The notes under the pieces were generated by a model. The model saw only the letters and a list, made by a program, of their open reading frames with translations. It did not search any database and was not told the origin of the DNA. 64,000 nucleotides of DNA from DASTPP01 sp035762175 (GTDB taxonomy: Bacteria; Myxococcota_A; Polyangia; Polyangiales; Polyangiaceae): contig DASTPP010000294.1 of assembly GCA_035762175.1 (NCBI GenBank), positions 1 to 64,000 of the forward strand. Direction: 5' to 3'. Position numbers and translations under genes: made by a program. Positions 27,464 through 35,222 of this stretch are shown piece after piece; position 1 is the first letter of the stretch; each line of letters opens with the position of its first letter.

Positions 27464-27972
27464 GCGCTCGCCCGGGCCCCCGCAGGCCCTCGCCCGGGCC
27501 CCCGCAGGCCCTCGCCCGGCGAGGCGACCCTGACGCACCGAACGCGACGACGCCCGGGCCGGGCCGAATGCCCGCACCAAGATTACTCAGTAACCCTTTC
27601 GAGGCGCGTGGCACATAAAAAGGGTTACTCAGTAACGCTTTTGTGCCACATGGCACATGGAAACCATTACTGAGTAACCCTTTTGTGCCGCGTGGCACAT
27701 GGAAACCATTACTTAGTAACCCTTTGGGGGTGGTTGGCACATGGAAAGGGTTACTCAGTAACCTTTTTGTGCCACTGGCACACCTGGGGGGGCACTCCGT
27801 AACCTTTCTGGGCCACGGGCTGCTCGGGGGGGAAGCGGAGGCGGCCCCCTCCGCGTGTCGCCGGGCCCGCGCGGGGGCGACGGTCAGGCCGTACAAAGCG
27901 CCCGCGGCGCCACGACCCCCCAAAGGGCCGGGCGCCGCGAGGCCGCGAAGGGAAGGAGAAGGCGGCGAGCGC
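27464..27972. other. Convergent intergenic region holding the 42-bp array
   Basis: 509 bp between the stops of two convergent peptidase genes. It starts with a three-fold CGCCCGGGCCCCCGCAGGCC-like direct repeat (27468-27515), then the palindromic array, then ordinary GC-rich DNA. Frames through the array are open on both strands only because the palindrome reads LLSN either way. Confidence 0.6.
27575..27830. repeat. Six-unit 42-bp nested-palindrome tandem array
   Basis: Six units with the core TTACT-n-AGTAAC starting at 27583, 27625, 27667, 27709, 27751 and (degenerate) about 27792: an exact 42-bp period for the first five. The consensus unit is TGGCACATGGAAAGGG, TTACTCAGTAAC, CCTTTTGTGCCGCG. 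Each core is a 13-bp palindrome GTTACT-C-AGTAAC, nested in an outer dyad of GGCACA-n-AAAGGG against CCTTT-TGTGCC, so each unit can form a hairpin of up to 17 bp or bind a dimeric protein. The array is markedly AT-richer than the rest of the window and non-coding. Confidence 0.9.
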
Positions 27973-28953
27973 TTACTCGCGGTAGGTGCGCCACAGCGCG
28001 TTCATGCGCAGCGCCTGGCCGTTCGAGAAGCGGTCCATGCAGTTGTCGTCGCTGTAATCCATGAAGTTTTCGATCGGATCGTTGCCGGGCTGCGCCGTGC
28101 AGGTGTTGCGGCCCACGGGGCAGCCGAAGGCGGGATCGGCCTCGGCGGGCGTGTCGGAGACGCGATCGCCCTGGCCGAAGCAGCCGCCCTGGAAGGTATG
28201 GAAGAGGCCGAGCCAGTGGCCGACCTCGTGCGTCGCCGTGTCGCCCTCGTTGTAGGGCGCGGCCGAGCCGCCGGGCATCGAGGCGGTGAGGTTGACCACG
28301 CCGTCGTCGCTCGGGTTCGAGGCGTACGACGAGGGGAAGGTCGCCCAGCCGAGCAGCCCCTGGCCGACGTTGGCGAAGTACATGTTCAGCGCGTTCTTGC
28401 CGCCCTTGCGCAGCGCCGTCTTCATCTGTTTTTCGGCGGCCGAGCCCGGGGTGACCGTGTACCAGGCGTTGTTGTTGGTGCGGTCGATCTCGACGAGCTC
28501 GAACTTGAAGCTCGTGACGTGCGCGTCGGGGTGCGTGAGGCCGGCGAAGGCGTCGTTGAGCACGTCCATCTGCGCCTGCACGACCGCGTCGGAGACGTCG
28601 CCCGCGCCCGCGGCGTTGCGGATGATGTGCACGTACGTCGGGATCACCGCGGGGTGCACGGCGATGCCGTTGTGCTTGCCGCCGAGCGTGTCGAGGCCCC
28701 TCTCGGCCCGCAAGGCCTCGAGCGCCGGGCCGATCTGCGCCTCGACGGCATCGACCTCGGTCGGGCTCAGGTCGGCCGTGCCACAGCCACGGCGAGAGCC
28801 GGTCAGCTCGGTCGTCGGCCCCTCCGGGGCGGCCGTACCCCCGCCCAGGACGATCGGGTCGTTGTCGGAAGCTTCGGCACAGGCGGCGAAGCTCAACGCG
28901 ACGACGAAGGCCCAACCAATTTTGCCGACATAAGGCGTACGAACGATGCTCAT
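27973..28953 (-). CDS. M43 pappalysin-type zinc metalloprotease, copy 1
   Basis: 326 aa. The N-terminus MSIVRTPYVGKIGWAF gives a signal with a possible lipobox at Cys25 (SFAACAEAS), then DNDPI. The metzincin zinc motif HEVGHWLGLFH (H242, E243, H246, H252) and the Met-turn NFMDYSDDNC (M298) are intact, with the Cys pairs typical of pappalysin-like (cytophagalysin) enzymes (GCF, GCPVGRNTC). These are secreted endopeptidases. ATG 28953 is supported by GGAAGGTGG eight bases upstream (minus strand). The neighbouring gene at 29521 is a clear tandem paralogue. Confidence 0.94.
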   Translation of the reverse strand: MSIVRTPYVGKIGWAFVVALSFAACAEASDNDPIVLGGGTAAPEGPTTELTGSRRGCGTADLSPTEVDAVEAQIGPALEALRAERGLDTLGGKHNGIAVHPAVIPTYVHIIRNAAGAGDVSDAVVQAQMDVLNDAFAGLTHPDAHVTSFKFELVEIDRTNNNAWYTVTPGSAAEKQMKTALRKGGKNALNMYFANVGQGLLGWATFPSSYASNPSDDGVVNLTASMPGGSAAPYNEGDTATHEVGHWLGLFHTFQGGCFGQGDRVSDTPAEADPAFGCPVGRNTCTAQPGNDPIENFMDYSDDNCMDRFSNGQALRMNALWRTYRE

Positions 28954-29520
28954 GAGCCACCTTCCCTGCGGGTTAGTTCGAGAGCGTAAGAGAAACCTTA
29001 ACGGCAGGTCAACGTGATTTTCCACACATCGCTGCGTTTTACCCCACCTCTTGAGCTAGCAAACCTAGGGGAAACCCCGAACCTTGACGCAGTGCATGAT
29101 GGACAAAGGCGCTCACGGTGCAATTGTTCAACCGCGCCGCACATTACCCCTGCCCCGGGCGGGCGAAGAGGCAGCCTGGGCCCTGGGTGGGCGAGAAGTA
29201 AGGAGGCACGCCAGGGGCGAGTGGCTTCGGTCGCCCCGGGCCCATGGCGGGCACAAAGCCCCCGAGCCCTCTGGCCAACCGCGGAAGCCTCTACTAGACG
29301 CAGGGGGCTGGCGAGCGCCGCCAGCGCCGGGGAGGTACGCGGCGGGGTTCGAGCGGGGGCGAAGGCGGCAAAGCCCACCCCGGAGGCGCCCACCGAGCGA
29401 GGACGAGCCTCGCCGGCGCACGCCCACCGGGGGGGCTTCACCTGATTGACGGCCGCGGGGCGCGCCGGGCGGGGGAAGGTGCGACCCTTTGGTACTGCCC
29501 GGCGTGCGCCCGCGATCGTC
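28954..29520 (-). other. Intergenic region between the two M43 genes
   Basis: 567 bp on the leader side of copy 1. The first 150 bp are relatively AT-rich (GATTTTCCACACATCG, TTGAGCTAGCAAACC) and probably hold the promoter. The rest is GC-rich with no gene. Its length suggests copy 1 has its own promoter rather than being read only from copy 2. Confidence 0.5.
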
Positions 29521-30456
29521 TTACTGGCGAAACGCCGCCCACTGCGCGTCCATGCGGGCCGACTGGCCCGGCGTGAACTCGAACATGCAGGCGTCGTCGG
29601 TGTAATCCATGAAGTTGCGGATCGGGTCGAGGCCCGCGCCGCTGCAGGTGTTGAGGCCCACGGGGCAGCCGAAGGCGGGCTCGCGCTCGGCGGGCGTGTC
29701 GCTGACGCTGTCGTTCTTCTTGGTGCAGCCGCCCTGGAAGGTGTGGAAGAGGCCGAGCCAGTGGCCGACCTCGTGCGTGCCGGTGTCGCCCAGGTTGTAG
29801 GGCGCGGCCGAGCCGCCGGGGATCGAGGCGGTGAGCACGACGACGCCGTCGTCGCTCGGGTTCGAGGCGTACGACGAGGGGAAGGTCGCCCAGCCGAGCA
29901 GCCCCTGGCCGACGTTGGCGAGGTACACGTTGAGCGTCTCGGGGCCGCCGACGCGCAGCGCCGCCTTCATGTCGCGCTCGGCGGTCGAGCCGGGCGTCAC
30001 GGTGTACCAGGCCGAGTTGTTCGTGCGGGTGACGCCGGCGAGCGAGAAGCGGAAGTTGGTGTTGGTGGCGAGGCCGCCCGTCTGGCCGGCGAAGGCGGCG
30101 TTGAGCACGTTGATCTGGCCCTGCACGGCCGCGTCGGAGACGTCACCGGCGCCGTTGCCGTCGCGGATGATGTGCACGAACGTCGGGATGGTGAAGATGG
30201 CCTCGACGCCGTCGGCGGCCTGGGGCCGCACGCCGGCGGCGAGCAGCGGCGCGAGGCGCGCCTCGACCGCCTCGATCTCGTCGTCGTGCAGGTCGGCGGT
30301 GCCGCAGGTGCGGCGCAGGGACGTCAGCTGTACGGAGGAGCCGGGGCGCAGCTCGATCGGATCGTTGTCGGCCGCCTCGGCACACGCGCCGATGGCGATC
30401 GCCGCCACGAAAGCCCAACCGATTTTGCCCACGTACCCGTTGCGGATCGCGCTCAT
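29521..30456 (-). CDS. M43 pappalysin-type zinc metalloprotease, copy 2
   Basis: 311 aa, paralogous to copy 1 over the whole length. It shares the export signal (YVGKIGWAF, then IGACAEAADNDPI with possible lipid Cys25), CGTADL, and long identical blocks such as NVGQGLLGWATFPSSY. Zinc motif HEVGHWLGLFH (H228, E229, H232, H238) and Met-turn NFMDYTDDAC (M283) are intact. The differences lie mainly in the region before the catalytic domain (about 35-90) and around the Cys-rich loop (CTKKND against CFGQGD), so the two may differ in substrate or activation. Confidence 0.94.
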   Translation of the reverse strand: MSAIRNGYVGKIGWAFVAAIAIGACAEAADNDPIELRPGSSVQLTSLRRTCGTADLHDDEIEAVEARLAPLLAAGVRPQAADGVEAIFTIPTFVHIIRDGNGAGDVSDAAVQGQINVLNAAFAGQTGGLATNTNFRFSLAGVTRTNNSAWYTVTPGSTAERDMKAALRVGGPETLNVYLANVGQGLLGWATFPSSYASNPSDDGVVVLTASIPGGSAAPYNLGDTGTHEVGHWLGLFHTFQGGCTKKNDSVSDTPAEREPAFGCPVGLNTCSGAGLDPIRNFMDYTDDACMFEFTPGQSARMDAQWAAFRQ

Positions 30457-30949
30457 GAAGGCACCTTTCTCGAAAAACGAAACGGTGAGCCCGTGATGAT
30501 ACGAGCCAAGCTAGCACACAGTCAATACTCGCCCCGCAACGGGATTACTTTTTTTTGGCCCGACATTGAGTTCAGAGATTGAACTCTCGCCCCGGGCCCC
30601 GTCATGCAAACTACCTTTTCGTCAATTGCCGCGGCCGCATCTCGGCCCCCGAGATCGCCCCTCGCCCCTTCCGTAGCCTTGGGCCTTCCGACCTTCGGGT
30701 GAAAACACCGCGTGGGTGCGAGCGGGGGTCGAGCGCGAGCTGTTCGGGCGGCCGAACAAGGCATAGAGAGCCGAAAATTGCAGAAGGCTCTGATCGGGCC
30801 GCACTCGCCCACATCGCTGGGGCCTACCACCAGGCCCCCTACCCTTCGCCCTAGGCCCGCCGATCAACCCCCGCCCGGGCGCCCCCCCGGCACCGGCCGC
30901 TCACGCCCGCGCGCCGGGCGCCGAAGGCGGGGCCGAGCCGAGGCCGTTA
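30457..30949. other. Intergenic region upstream of M43 copy 2
   Basis: 493 bp. Next to the protease start is a relatively AT-rich stretch (30480-30630) with a T-tract (30549-30556) and the dyad at 30568-30586. The remainder, towards the DUF1244 gene stop, is GC-rich and without features I can support. Confidence 0.5.
30568..30586. promoter_or_regulatory. Dyad GAGTTCA-n5-TGAACTC, possible operator
   Basis: A perfect 7-bp inverted repeat with spacer GAGAT, about 112 bp before the start of M43 copy 2 in its AT-rich leader. Size and symmetry fit a regulator-binding site; alternatively it is a small RNA hairpin. No regulator gene lies nearby. Confidence 0.4.
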
Positions 30950-31195
30950 TCAAGTCTGGTGCTTCGCCTTCCATTCGTCATAAGGCATGCCGTAGACGGC
31001 CTCGCGCGCTTCGTCGTAGCTCAGGGCGACCCCCCGCTCTTCGGCCGCGGCCTTGTACCACTTGGCGAGGCAGTTACGGCAGAAGCCCGCCAGGTTCATG
31101 ACGTCGATGTTTTGTACGTCGGTGCGCTCGCGAAAGTGCGCGAGCAGGCGGCGGAAGGCGGCGGCCTCGATCTCGGTGCGCTGTCGTTCGTCCAT
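30950..31195 (-). CDS. DUF1244 family protein, 81 aa
   Basis: A small conserved proteobacterial protein recognised from FRRLLAHFRERTDVQNIDVM, then NLAGFCRNCLAKWY (Cys39, Cys42) and the end GMPYDEWKAKHQ. The length of about 80-100 aa is normal for the family. Function unknown; two conserved Cys in a CxxC-like spacing and a helical fold are all that can be said. Cytoplasmic. It is transcribed alone, with GC-rich repeats on its leader side. Confidence 0.93.
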   Translation of the reverse strand: MDERQRTEIEAAAFRRLLAHFRERTDVQNIDVMNLAGFCRNCLAKWYKAAAEERGVALSYDEAREAVYGMPYDEWKAKHQT

Positions 31196-31248
31196 GGCGG
31201 ACGAGGGTAGCCGGCCCGGGGCGCCGCGCGCAGCCCCAACGTCGCAGC

Positions 31249-31440
31249 ACGGCGCCCCGGCGCGGGCCGCGTCGTCCGGGGCGTTCGTTGCGCGGCGCCC
31301 CGGCGCGGGCCGCTTCGTTCAGGGCGTTCGTTGCGCGTCGCCCTGGCGCGGGCCGCGTCGCCCGGGACGGTGCGCGGCGCCCCGGCGTGGGCCGCTTCGT
31401 CCGGGGCGGTGCGCGTCGCCCCGGGGCGGTGCGCGGCGAC
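31249..31440. repeat. Tandem repeat block, unit 39-43 bp
   Basis: At least four units of the type GCGCGGCGCCCCGGCGCGGG, CCGCGTCGTCCGGGGCG with or without TTCGTT, spaced 43, 43, 39 and 39 bp, then a truncated unit. The two unit lengths differ by deletion of a few bases at the end. It lies between the DUF1244 gene and a small lipoprotein gene. Open frames across it are repeat-encoded noise. Confidence 0.7.
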
Positions 31441-31522
31441 GCCCTCGACCGCGCGGCCGGCCGTCACGAGGACGGCGGCCCCTTGCCGCGCTCGGGGCGG
31501 GCGCGGCGTCGCCGGGCTCGGC

Positions 31523-31873
31523 TCAGCGCTTGCCGGCCGAGCCGCCCGCGCCGCCCGCGCCGAGCGGCGAAGTGGCGCCGCCGGGCGTGACCCCCGAGGG
31601 GCTGTTGGGGCCGCCGAAGTGGCCCGAAGGCGTGGCACCGATGCCGCCCGGGGTCTGCGGCGAGCTCATGGAGGTGCCGACGGGGGTGGCGGGGTTGGCG
31701 CCAGGGTCGGGCGAGCCGATGCCGCCGGCGGGCGTGTTGCCGCGCTCGGCGGGCCCGTTCGGATCGTTCGCGGCCGCGGGCGAGGCGGGCGGCGGGTTGC
31801 CCTCGCCGCCGCAGGCGAGGGCGGTCAGGGCGGACGAAAGGCAGGCAGCGACCGAGAGCGTTCGAAGGTTCAT
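31523..31873 (-). CDS. Small Pro/Gly-rich lipoprotein, 116 aa
   Basis: MNLRTLSVAACLSSALTALA leads to Cys21 in a lipobox (TALAC), then GGEGN. The mature protein is low-complexity, rich in Pro, Gly, Ala, Ser and Asn (SPAAANDPNGPAERG, GGIGATPSGHFGGPNSP) and is probably disordered. ATG 31873 is preceded by AAAGGATCCCCA. No domain is recognised; it may be a surface filler or linker protein. Composition makes it rather uncertain, but the clear signal, Shine-Dalgarno and stop support it. Confidence 0.72.
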   Translation of the reverse strand: MNLRTLSVAACLSSALTALACGGEGNPPPASPAAANDPNGPAERGNTPAGGIGSPDPGANPATPVGTSMSSPQTPGGIGATPSGHFGGPNSPSGVTPGGATSPLGAGGAGGSAGKR

Positions 31874-32573
31874 TGGGGATCCTTTGGTGTCCTGATGGGC
31901 GACGCCCGTGACGAGGCCGGCGAGCCCCCCGGGGGGACGCCGGACGGGTGTTCGAAGGGGCGCGGGCGCGCACGCGGCGCGTCATGCCTCTTCAGCAGCG
32001 CCCCGTCGCAGGCAGAAAGCGTACCGGGGGGTCGTACGCGGGGGTGCTGTCTTCAAAAGGAGCTCGCTTCGCGCCCGGCGGGGGCGAGCCGCGTCGCCCG
32101 GGGGGCGGGGGCGGGCGCGCGAGGCGGAGCCCGGACACGGAACGCTCGGACGGTGCATTTCGCCCCATTCGCGCCATTCCGACACGGGCCGAGATAGGCC
32201 CCTTCCGCGGGGTGTCGAATCGCTCGGCGCCCCCCCCGGCGGGCGCGCCGTCTCGGGCCCCAAACGCCGTCCGGGGACGCGCCGCCCCGGGCCCGGAACG
32301 CCGGCCGGCCACGCGCCGCCTCGGACGCGGGGCGCCGGCCGGGGGCGAGTCGGTTCGCCATCGAACGCCACGGCCGGCGAATGGAGGCGCGAGGCGCCGC
32401 GCGCCGGCGGCATAGTGTGAATGGCCCCGGGCGGCCCCGGGTTTCACGCATCGTAATTGGATAACCACGCTCGCGCTACGGCCGCCGGGAGGGCGCCCTG
32501 CGGCGCGCCGTCGCCCGGCCGGGGCGCCTCGGGCCCGAGGCCCGGAGCGCGGCGCCCGCCGCGTCGCCGGGGC
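31874..32573. other. Gene-free GC-rich region
   Basis: 700 bp with no credible gene. Both strands are open in several frames, all with noise-like Arg/Pro/Ala composition. A less GC-rich patch near 32150-32200 (CATTTCGCCCCATTCG, CGACACGGGCCGAGAT) and another near 32448-32465 (CATCGTAATTGGATAACC) could be promoter remnants. I see no function for it. Confidence 0.45.
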
Positions 32574-33389
32574 TCAGCCCCGGCCGAACCACCACCAGCG
32601 CGGCCCGGCGTCGAGGTGAAAGTGGTCTCGGTGCTCGGCGTTGAAGTCGGGGCCGAGCACGCGCGTGAGCGCGGTGTCGTGCCGCAGCCGCGTCTGCACG
32701 CGGCGCAAAAAGCGCCCCTCGCGGCCCGCGGGCTCGGGCAGGTCGGGGCGGTAGTCGCGCGCCACCGAGGCGCGCCAGCCCGGGCCCGCGAAGGCCGCGA
32801 GGTCGACGGCGTTGCCGAAGGCGTGCTCGCTCAGCCAGCCCGCGGGCGACCAGAAGCCGCCGCGCTTGGGCCGGCAGTGGTAGCTGCCGAGCGTCTCGAC
32901 GCGGGCGAGCGGCTTGCCGAACTGGGCGAGCGCCTCTTCTTGGAGGACGCGCTCGATGCGGACGAGTTCGAGCGCGAGCGAGCAGTCGACGGTGAGCGCG
33001 CCGTACGACACGCCGGAGGGGCCGCGCGTGACGACCACGCCGTGCGGTACGCCGCAGCCTCGCCGGTCGGGCACGTCGCGGTCGGGCAGGGCCCGGAAGC
33101 GCACGCCGGCGTCGCGCAAGGCGGCACGACACGCGGCGCCGTCGGCCTTGCCGCTCAGGTGCTGCCACTGCGGGCCGGGCGCGGCCTCGGGCGCCCGGGC
33201 GGCCGCGGCACCCGAGGCGAGGGCGAGGGGCGCGACGGGCCCCCCTTGCAAGACGAGGGGCGCGACGGGCCCCCCTTGCAAGACGAGGGGCGCGGCGGCC
33301 CCCCCTTGCGAGACGAAGGGCGCGGCGGCCCCCCCTTGCGGCACGAAGAGCGCGGCGGCGAGGGCGGCGCCGAGGGGCCGTACTGCCAT
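32574..33389 (-). CDS. Extensin-like C-terminal domain protein
   Basis: 271 aa. An N-terminal export region MAVRPLGAALAAALFVPQGG is followed by four ten-residue repeats (VLQGGPVAPL and variants). The extensin-like domain (about 75-265) shows DCSLALELVRIERVLQEEA, LGSYHCRPKRG, LSEHAFGNAVDLAAF and FNAEHRDHFHLDAG. The His/Asp/His pattern (HAFGNAVD, HRDHFH) resembles the LAS/D-Ala-D-Ala peptidase fold, so a zinc-dependent action on cell wall is possible but inferred. Because the repeats sit at the signal peptide, the exact cleavage site is unclear. Confidence 0.87.
   Translation of the reverse strand: MAVRPLGAALAAALFVPQGGAAAPFVSQGGAAAPLVLQGGPVAPLVLQGGPVAPLALASGAAAARAPEAAPGPQWQHLSGKADGAACRAALRDAGVRFRALPDRDVPDRRGCGVPHGVVVTRGPSGVSYGALTVDCSLALELVRIERVLQEEALAQFGKPLARVETLGSYHCRPKRGGFWSPAGWLSEHAFGNAVDLAAFAGPGWRASVARDYRPDLPEPAGREGRFLRRVQTRLRHDTALTRVLGPDFNAEHRDHFHLDAGPRWWWFGRG
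33237..33356 (-). repeat. Four 30-bp in-frame repeats at the signal region
   Basis: Four 30-bp units of the type GGGGCGCGACGGGCCCCCCT-TGCAAGACGA in the N-terminal coding region of the extensin-like gene. The period is a whole number of codons, so copy-number changes keep the frame and alter only the length of the exported N-terminus. Confidence 0.8.
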
Positions 33390-33746
33390 CGGGGCGATGG
33401 CCTACCATTTCGCCGCTCTTCCGCAAGCGCGCCGCGCGCGGGCTCTGGCTGAGCGGCGGGGCGCAGGCGGGGCGAGTCGGAGGCACGAGGGGCGAGATTG
33501 CCGCCACGCGGGCGCGCTCGGAGGGGCGAGCGCGGCCGTGCGCGGAGGCGATCGGTTCGATGCGCGGCGCGCGGCGCGCGTGGCGGAGGGGCCGCGGCGC
33601 CCGGCAACGCGCGGGGCGCCGCGGCGCGCCCTAGGTCGGGCTCGGGCGCGGCGGCGGGCGCGCCTCGCGCGCCGGCACGAGACGTGCTCGGAGGGGGCTC
33701 AGAGCTGAAAACGAAACCCATCGCCCGCCTCCGGGGGACGAATCCC
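33390..33746. other. Divergent intergenic region
   Basis: 357 bp between the extensin-like gene and the acidic-protein/BON operon. It is extremely GC-rich, with GCGC-type simple sequence around 33540-33600, and becomes less GC-rich just before 33747 (GAGCTGAAAACGAAACCC), where the plus-strand promoter or leader probably lies. Confidence 0.4.
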
Positions 33747-34187
33747 ATGGACGATAAGAACCGATTTCTTGAAACCGACGACAAGCTGACGCGCATTCAC
33801 GACGTGACGGCCGGCACCCACCCGATGCCGCCGCGCGGCCGCAGCGACGACGGCAACGCCTTCTTGCCCGACCCGTACGGCGACGACGAGCCCGAGGCGG
33901 TGCTCGACGACGTGACGGCCGAAGACATGGCGCGCGACTACCTCGCGATGGCGACGACCGGCGGCGCCGACGTGACGATGGAGTCGCAGGACGCGGTCAC
34001 CGAAGAGGAAGAGGGCGGGCCCTTCGTCGAAGAGTCCGAGCGGCTCGAGCTCGCCGACGACGTCGACGGCAACAACCCGCCCGACGCCGAGCGCGCGCCC
34101 TTCCCGACGCCGATGCGCGCCGACCTCGATCCGGTGAGGCCCGCCGACCTCGATCCGCCGAGGCGCGCCGCGGGGGGTGGCCGGTGA
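33747..34187 (+). CDS. Hypothetical acidic protein, 146 aa
   Basis: MDDKNRFLETDDKLTRIHDV starts a strongly acidic, probably disordered protein (long Asp/Glu runs: DDVTAEDMARDYLAMA, TEEEEGGPFVEESERLELAD). No family recognised. A GGGGGA sequence lies nine bases before ATG 33747. Its stop overlaps the GTG start of the BON-domain gene (GTGA), so the two are translated together. The pairing with a BON protein suggests an envelope or stress role, which is inference only. Confidence 0.75.
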   Translation: MDDKNRFLETDDKLTRIHDVTAGTHPMPPRGRSDDGNAFLPDPYGDDEPEAVLDDVTAEDMARDYLAMATTGGADVTMESQDAVTEEEEGGPFVEESERLELADDVDGNNPPDAERAPFPTPMRADLDPVRPADLDPPRRAAGGGR

Positions 34188-34708
34188 GCGCCGCGCCGCG
34201 GCGGGCCGAGCCGCGCCGGCCCGAGCTCGACCCCAAACAGAAGCTCGACCCGTCCGAGCCGCTCGGGGGTCGCGCCTTCGCCGAGCAGCTACCCGGCGAC
34301 ACGCCCGCGCGGCCGCGCGGCGACGTCGGCCCGACCGGCCGGCGCCTGCCCCAGTCGTTGACCTCGACCGACCAGGGCGGCACCGGCCCGCACGAGGGCC
34401 GCGTGAGCCCCTTCGTCGACCACCTCACGCCGCCCGGGCCGCGGGCGGCGCGCGACGTCGACGACGAAACCGAGGCCGAGGCGGGCCTGCGCGCCGCGGT
34501 CGAGCGCGAGCTCGCGGGCGAGCCCCGCCTCGAGGGGGCGCGCGTCGGGGTCGCGGTCGTCGGGTCGGAGGTGGTGCTGCTCGGCCGCGTCGGCGGCCGA
34601 GGTATTCGTAATATAGTCGAAAACATTGCCCAGGCGGTGCCCGGCGTGACGTCGGTCGACAACCAGCTCGAAGTCGACCCCGACGCGTCGGGCGGGGGGG
34701 GCGTCTGA
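34184..34708 (+). CDS. BON-domain protein
   Basis: 174 aa from GTG 34184, coupled to the preceding gene by GTGA. The first 90 residues are Pro/Arg-rich and likely disordered. The BON domain occupies about 98-165 (EAGLRAAVERELAGEPRLEG, then VGVAVVGSEVVLLGRVG and VENIAQAVPGVTSVDNQLEV), with the characteristic V-L-x-G-x-V strand and V-x-V-x-N ending. BON domains bind phospholipids or membranes, usually in the periplasm (as in OsmY), but no signal peptide is present here, so it may be cytoplasmic. Confidence 0.86.
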   Translation: MSAAPRRAEPRRPELDPKQKLDPSEPLGGRAFAEQLPGDTPARPRGDVGPTGRRLPQSLTSTDQGGTGPHEGRVSPFVDHLTPPGPRAARDVDDETEAEAGLRAAVERELAGEPRLEGARVGVAVVGSEVVLLGRVGGRGIRNIVENIAQAVPGVTSVDNQLEVDPDASGGGGV

Positions 34709-34733
34709 GCGGCCGCGGCGGAGGCGGAGCCAC

Positions 34734-35099
34734 ATGTCAAAGCACCTAGTTCGAATGCTCGCGTTCTCGTCCGCGCTCGCGGCGGCCGGCTGCAGCGTCG
34801 GGGGCGCCCCGAGCCGGACGGACGAGCGCCCGGCGCAGGCCGCGCCCGCGTCGCCCGCGCCGGACGCGGGGCGCCCGTCCCGGGCCCTGAAGGACGACGA
34901 GGTGAGCCCCGCGCTCTCGAAGAGGGCGAGCGAGCTGCTCAAGGACAACGCCGACAAGCCCCTCGGCACCGAGGTGCCCTTCGAGCTCGGCGGCCGGCGC
35001 TACATCGCGCGCATCGAGCAGCACTACCGCGAGCCCGACAGCGCCGAGCCCGGGCCGAAAGGCTCGCACAAGGGCGTCACGCTGTACGCGGCCGAGTAG
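34734..35099 (+). CDS. Small lipoprotein, 121 aa
   Basis: MSKHLVRMLAFSSALAAAGC gives a lipoprotein signal with Cys20. A Pro/Ala linker to about residue 60 is followed by a small domain with GTEVPFELGGRRYIARIEQH and the end HKGVTLYAAE. No family recognised. It starts 25 bp after the BON gene and may be the third gene of that operon. Confidence 0.78.
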   Translation: MSKHLVRMLAFSSALAAAGCSVGGAPSRTDERPAQAAPASPAPDAGRPSRALKDDEVSPALSKRASELLKDNADKPLGTEVPFELGGRRYIARIEQHYREPDSAEPGPKGSHKGVTLYAAE

Positions 35100-35222
35100 G
35101 CCGGGCGCCGGTCTCGCGGCAGCCGCCGCGACGCCGCGCCGGCGCGACGCCGCCCCGCGGAGGGAGGCGGCGCGCGGCGGGGCCGGGGCGCGGCAGGGCG
35201 CGGCCCCCGGCGCGCCCTCGCG

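Noticed and set aside
27583..27766. parS-type partition sites
   Set aside because: The core GTTACTCAGTAAC does not match the TGTTTCACGTGAAACA consensus and no parA/parB is near; a different binding protein remains possible.
27575..27830. CRISPR array
   Set aside because: Period is 42 bp but there are no unique spacers; the variable parts are themselves related, each unit is palindromic, and no cas gene is in the window.
27390..27923. Small proteins encoded by the 42-bp array (LLSN repeats on both strands)
   Set aside because: The peptide repeat arises from a palindrome read in either direction. No Shine-Dalgarno or signal precedes it, and the frame runs into ordinary GC-rich noise and the M61 gene.
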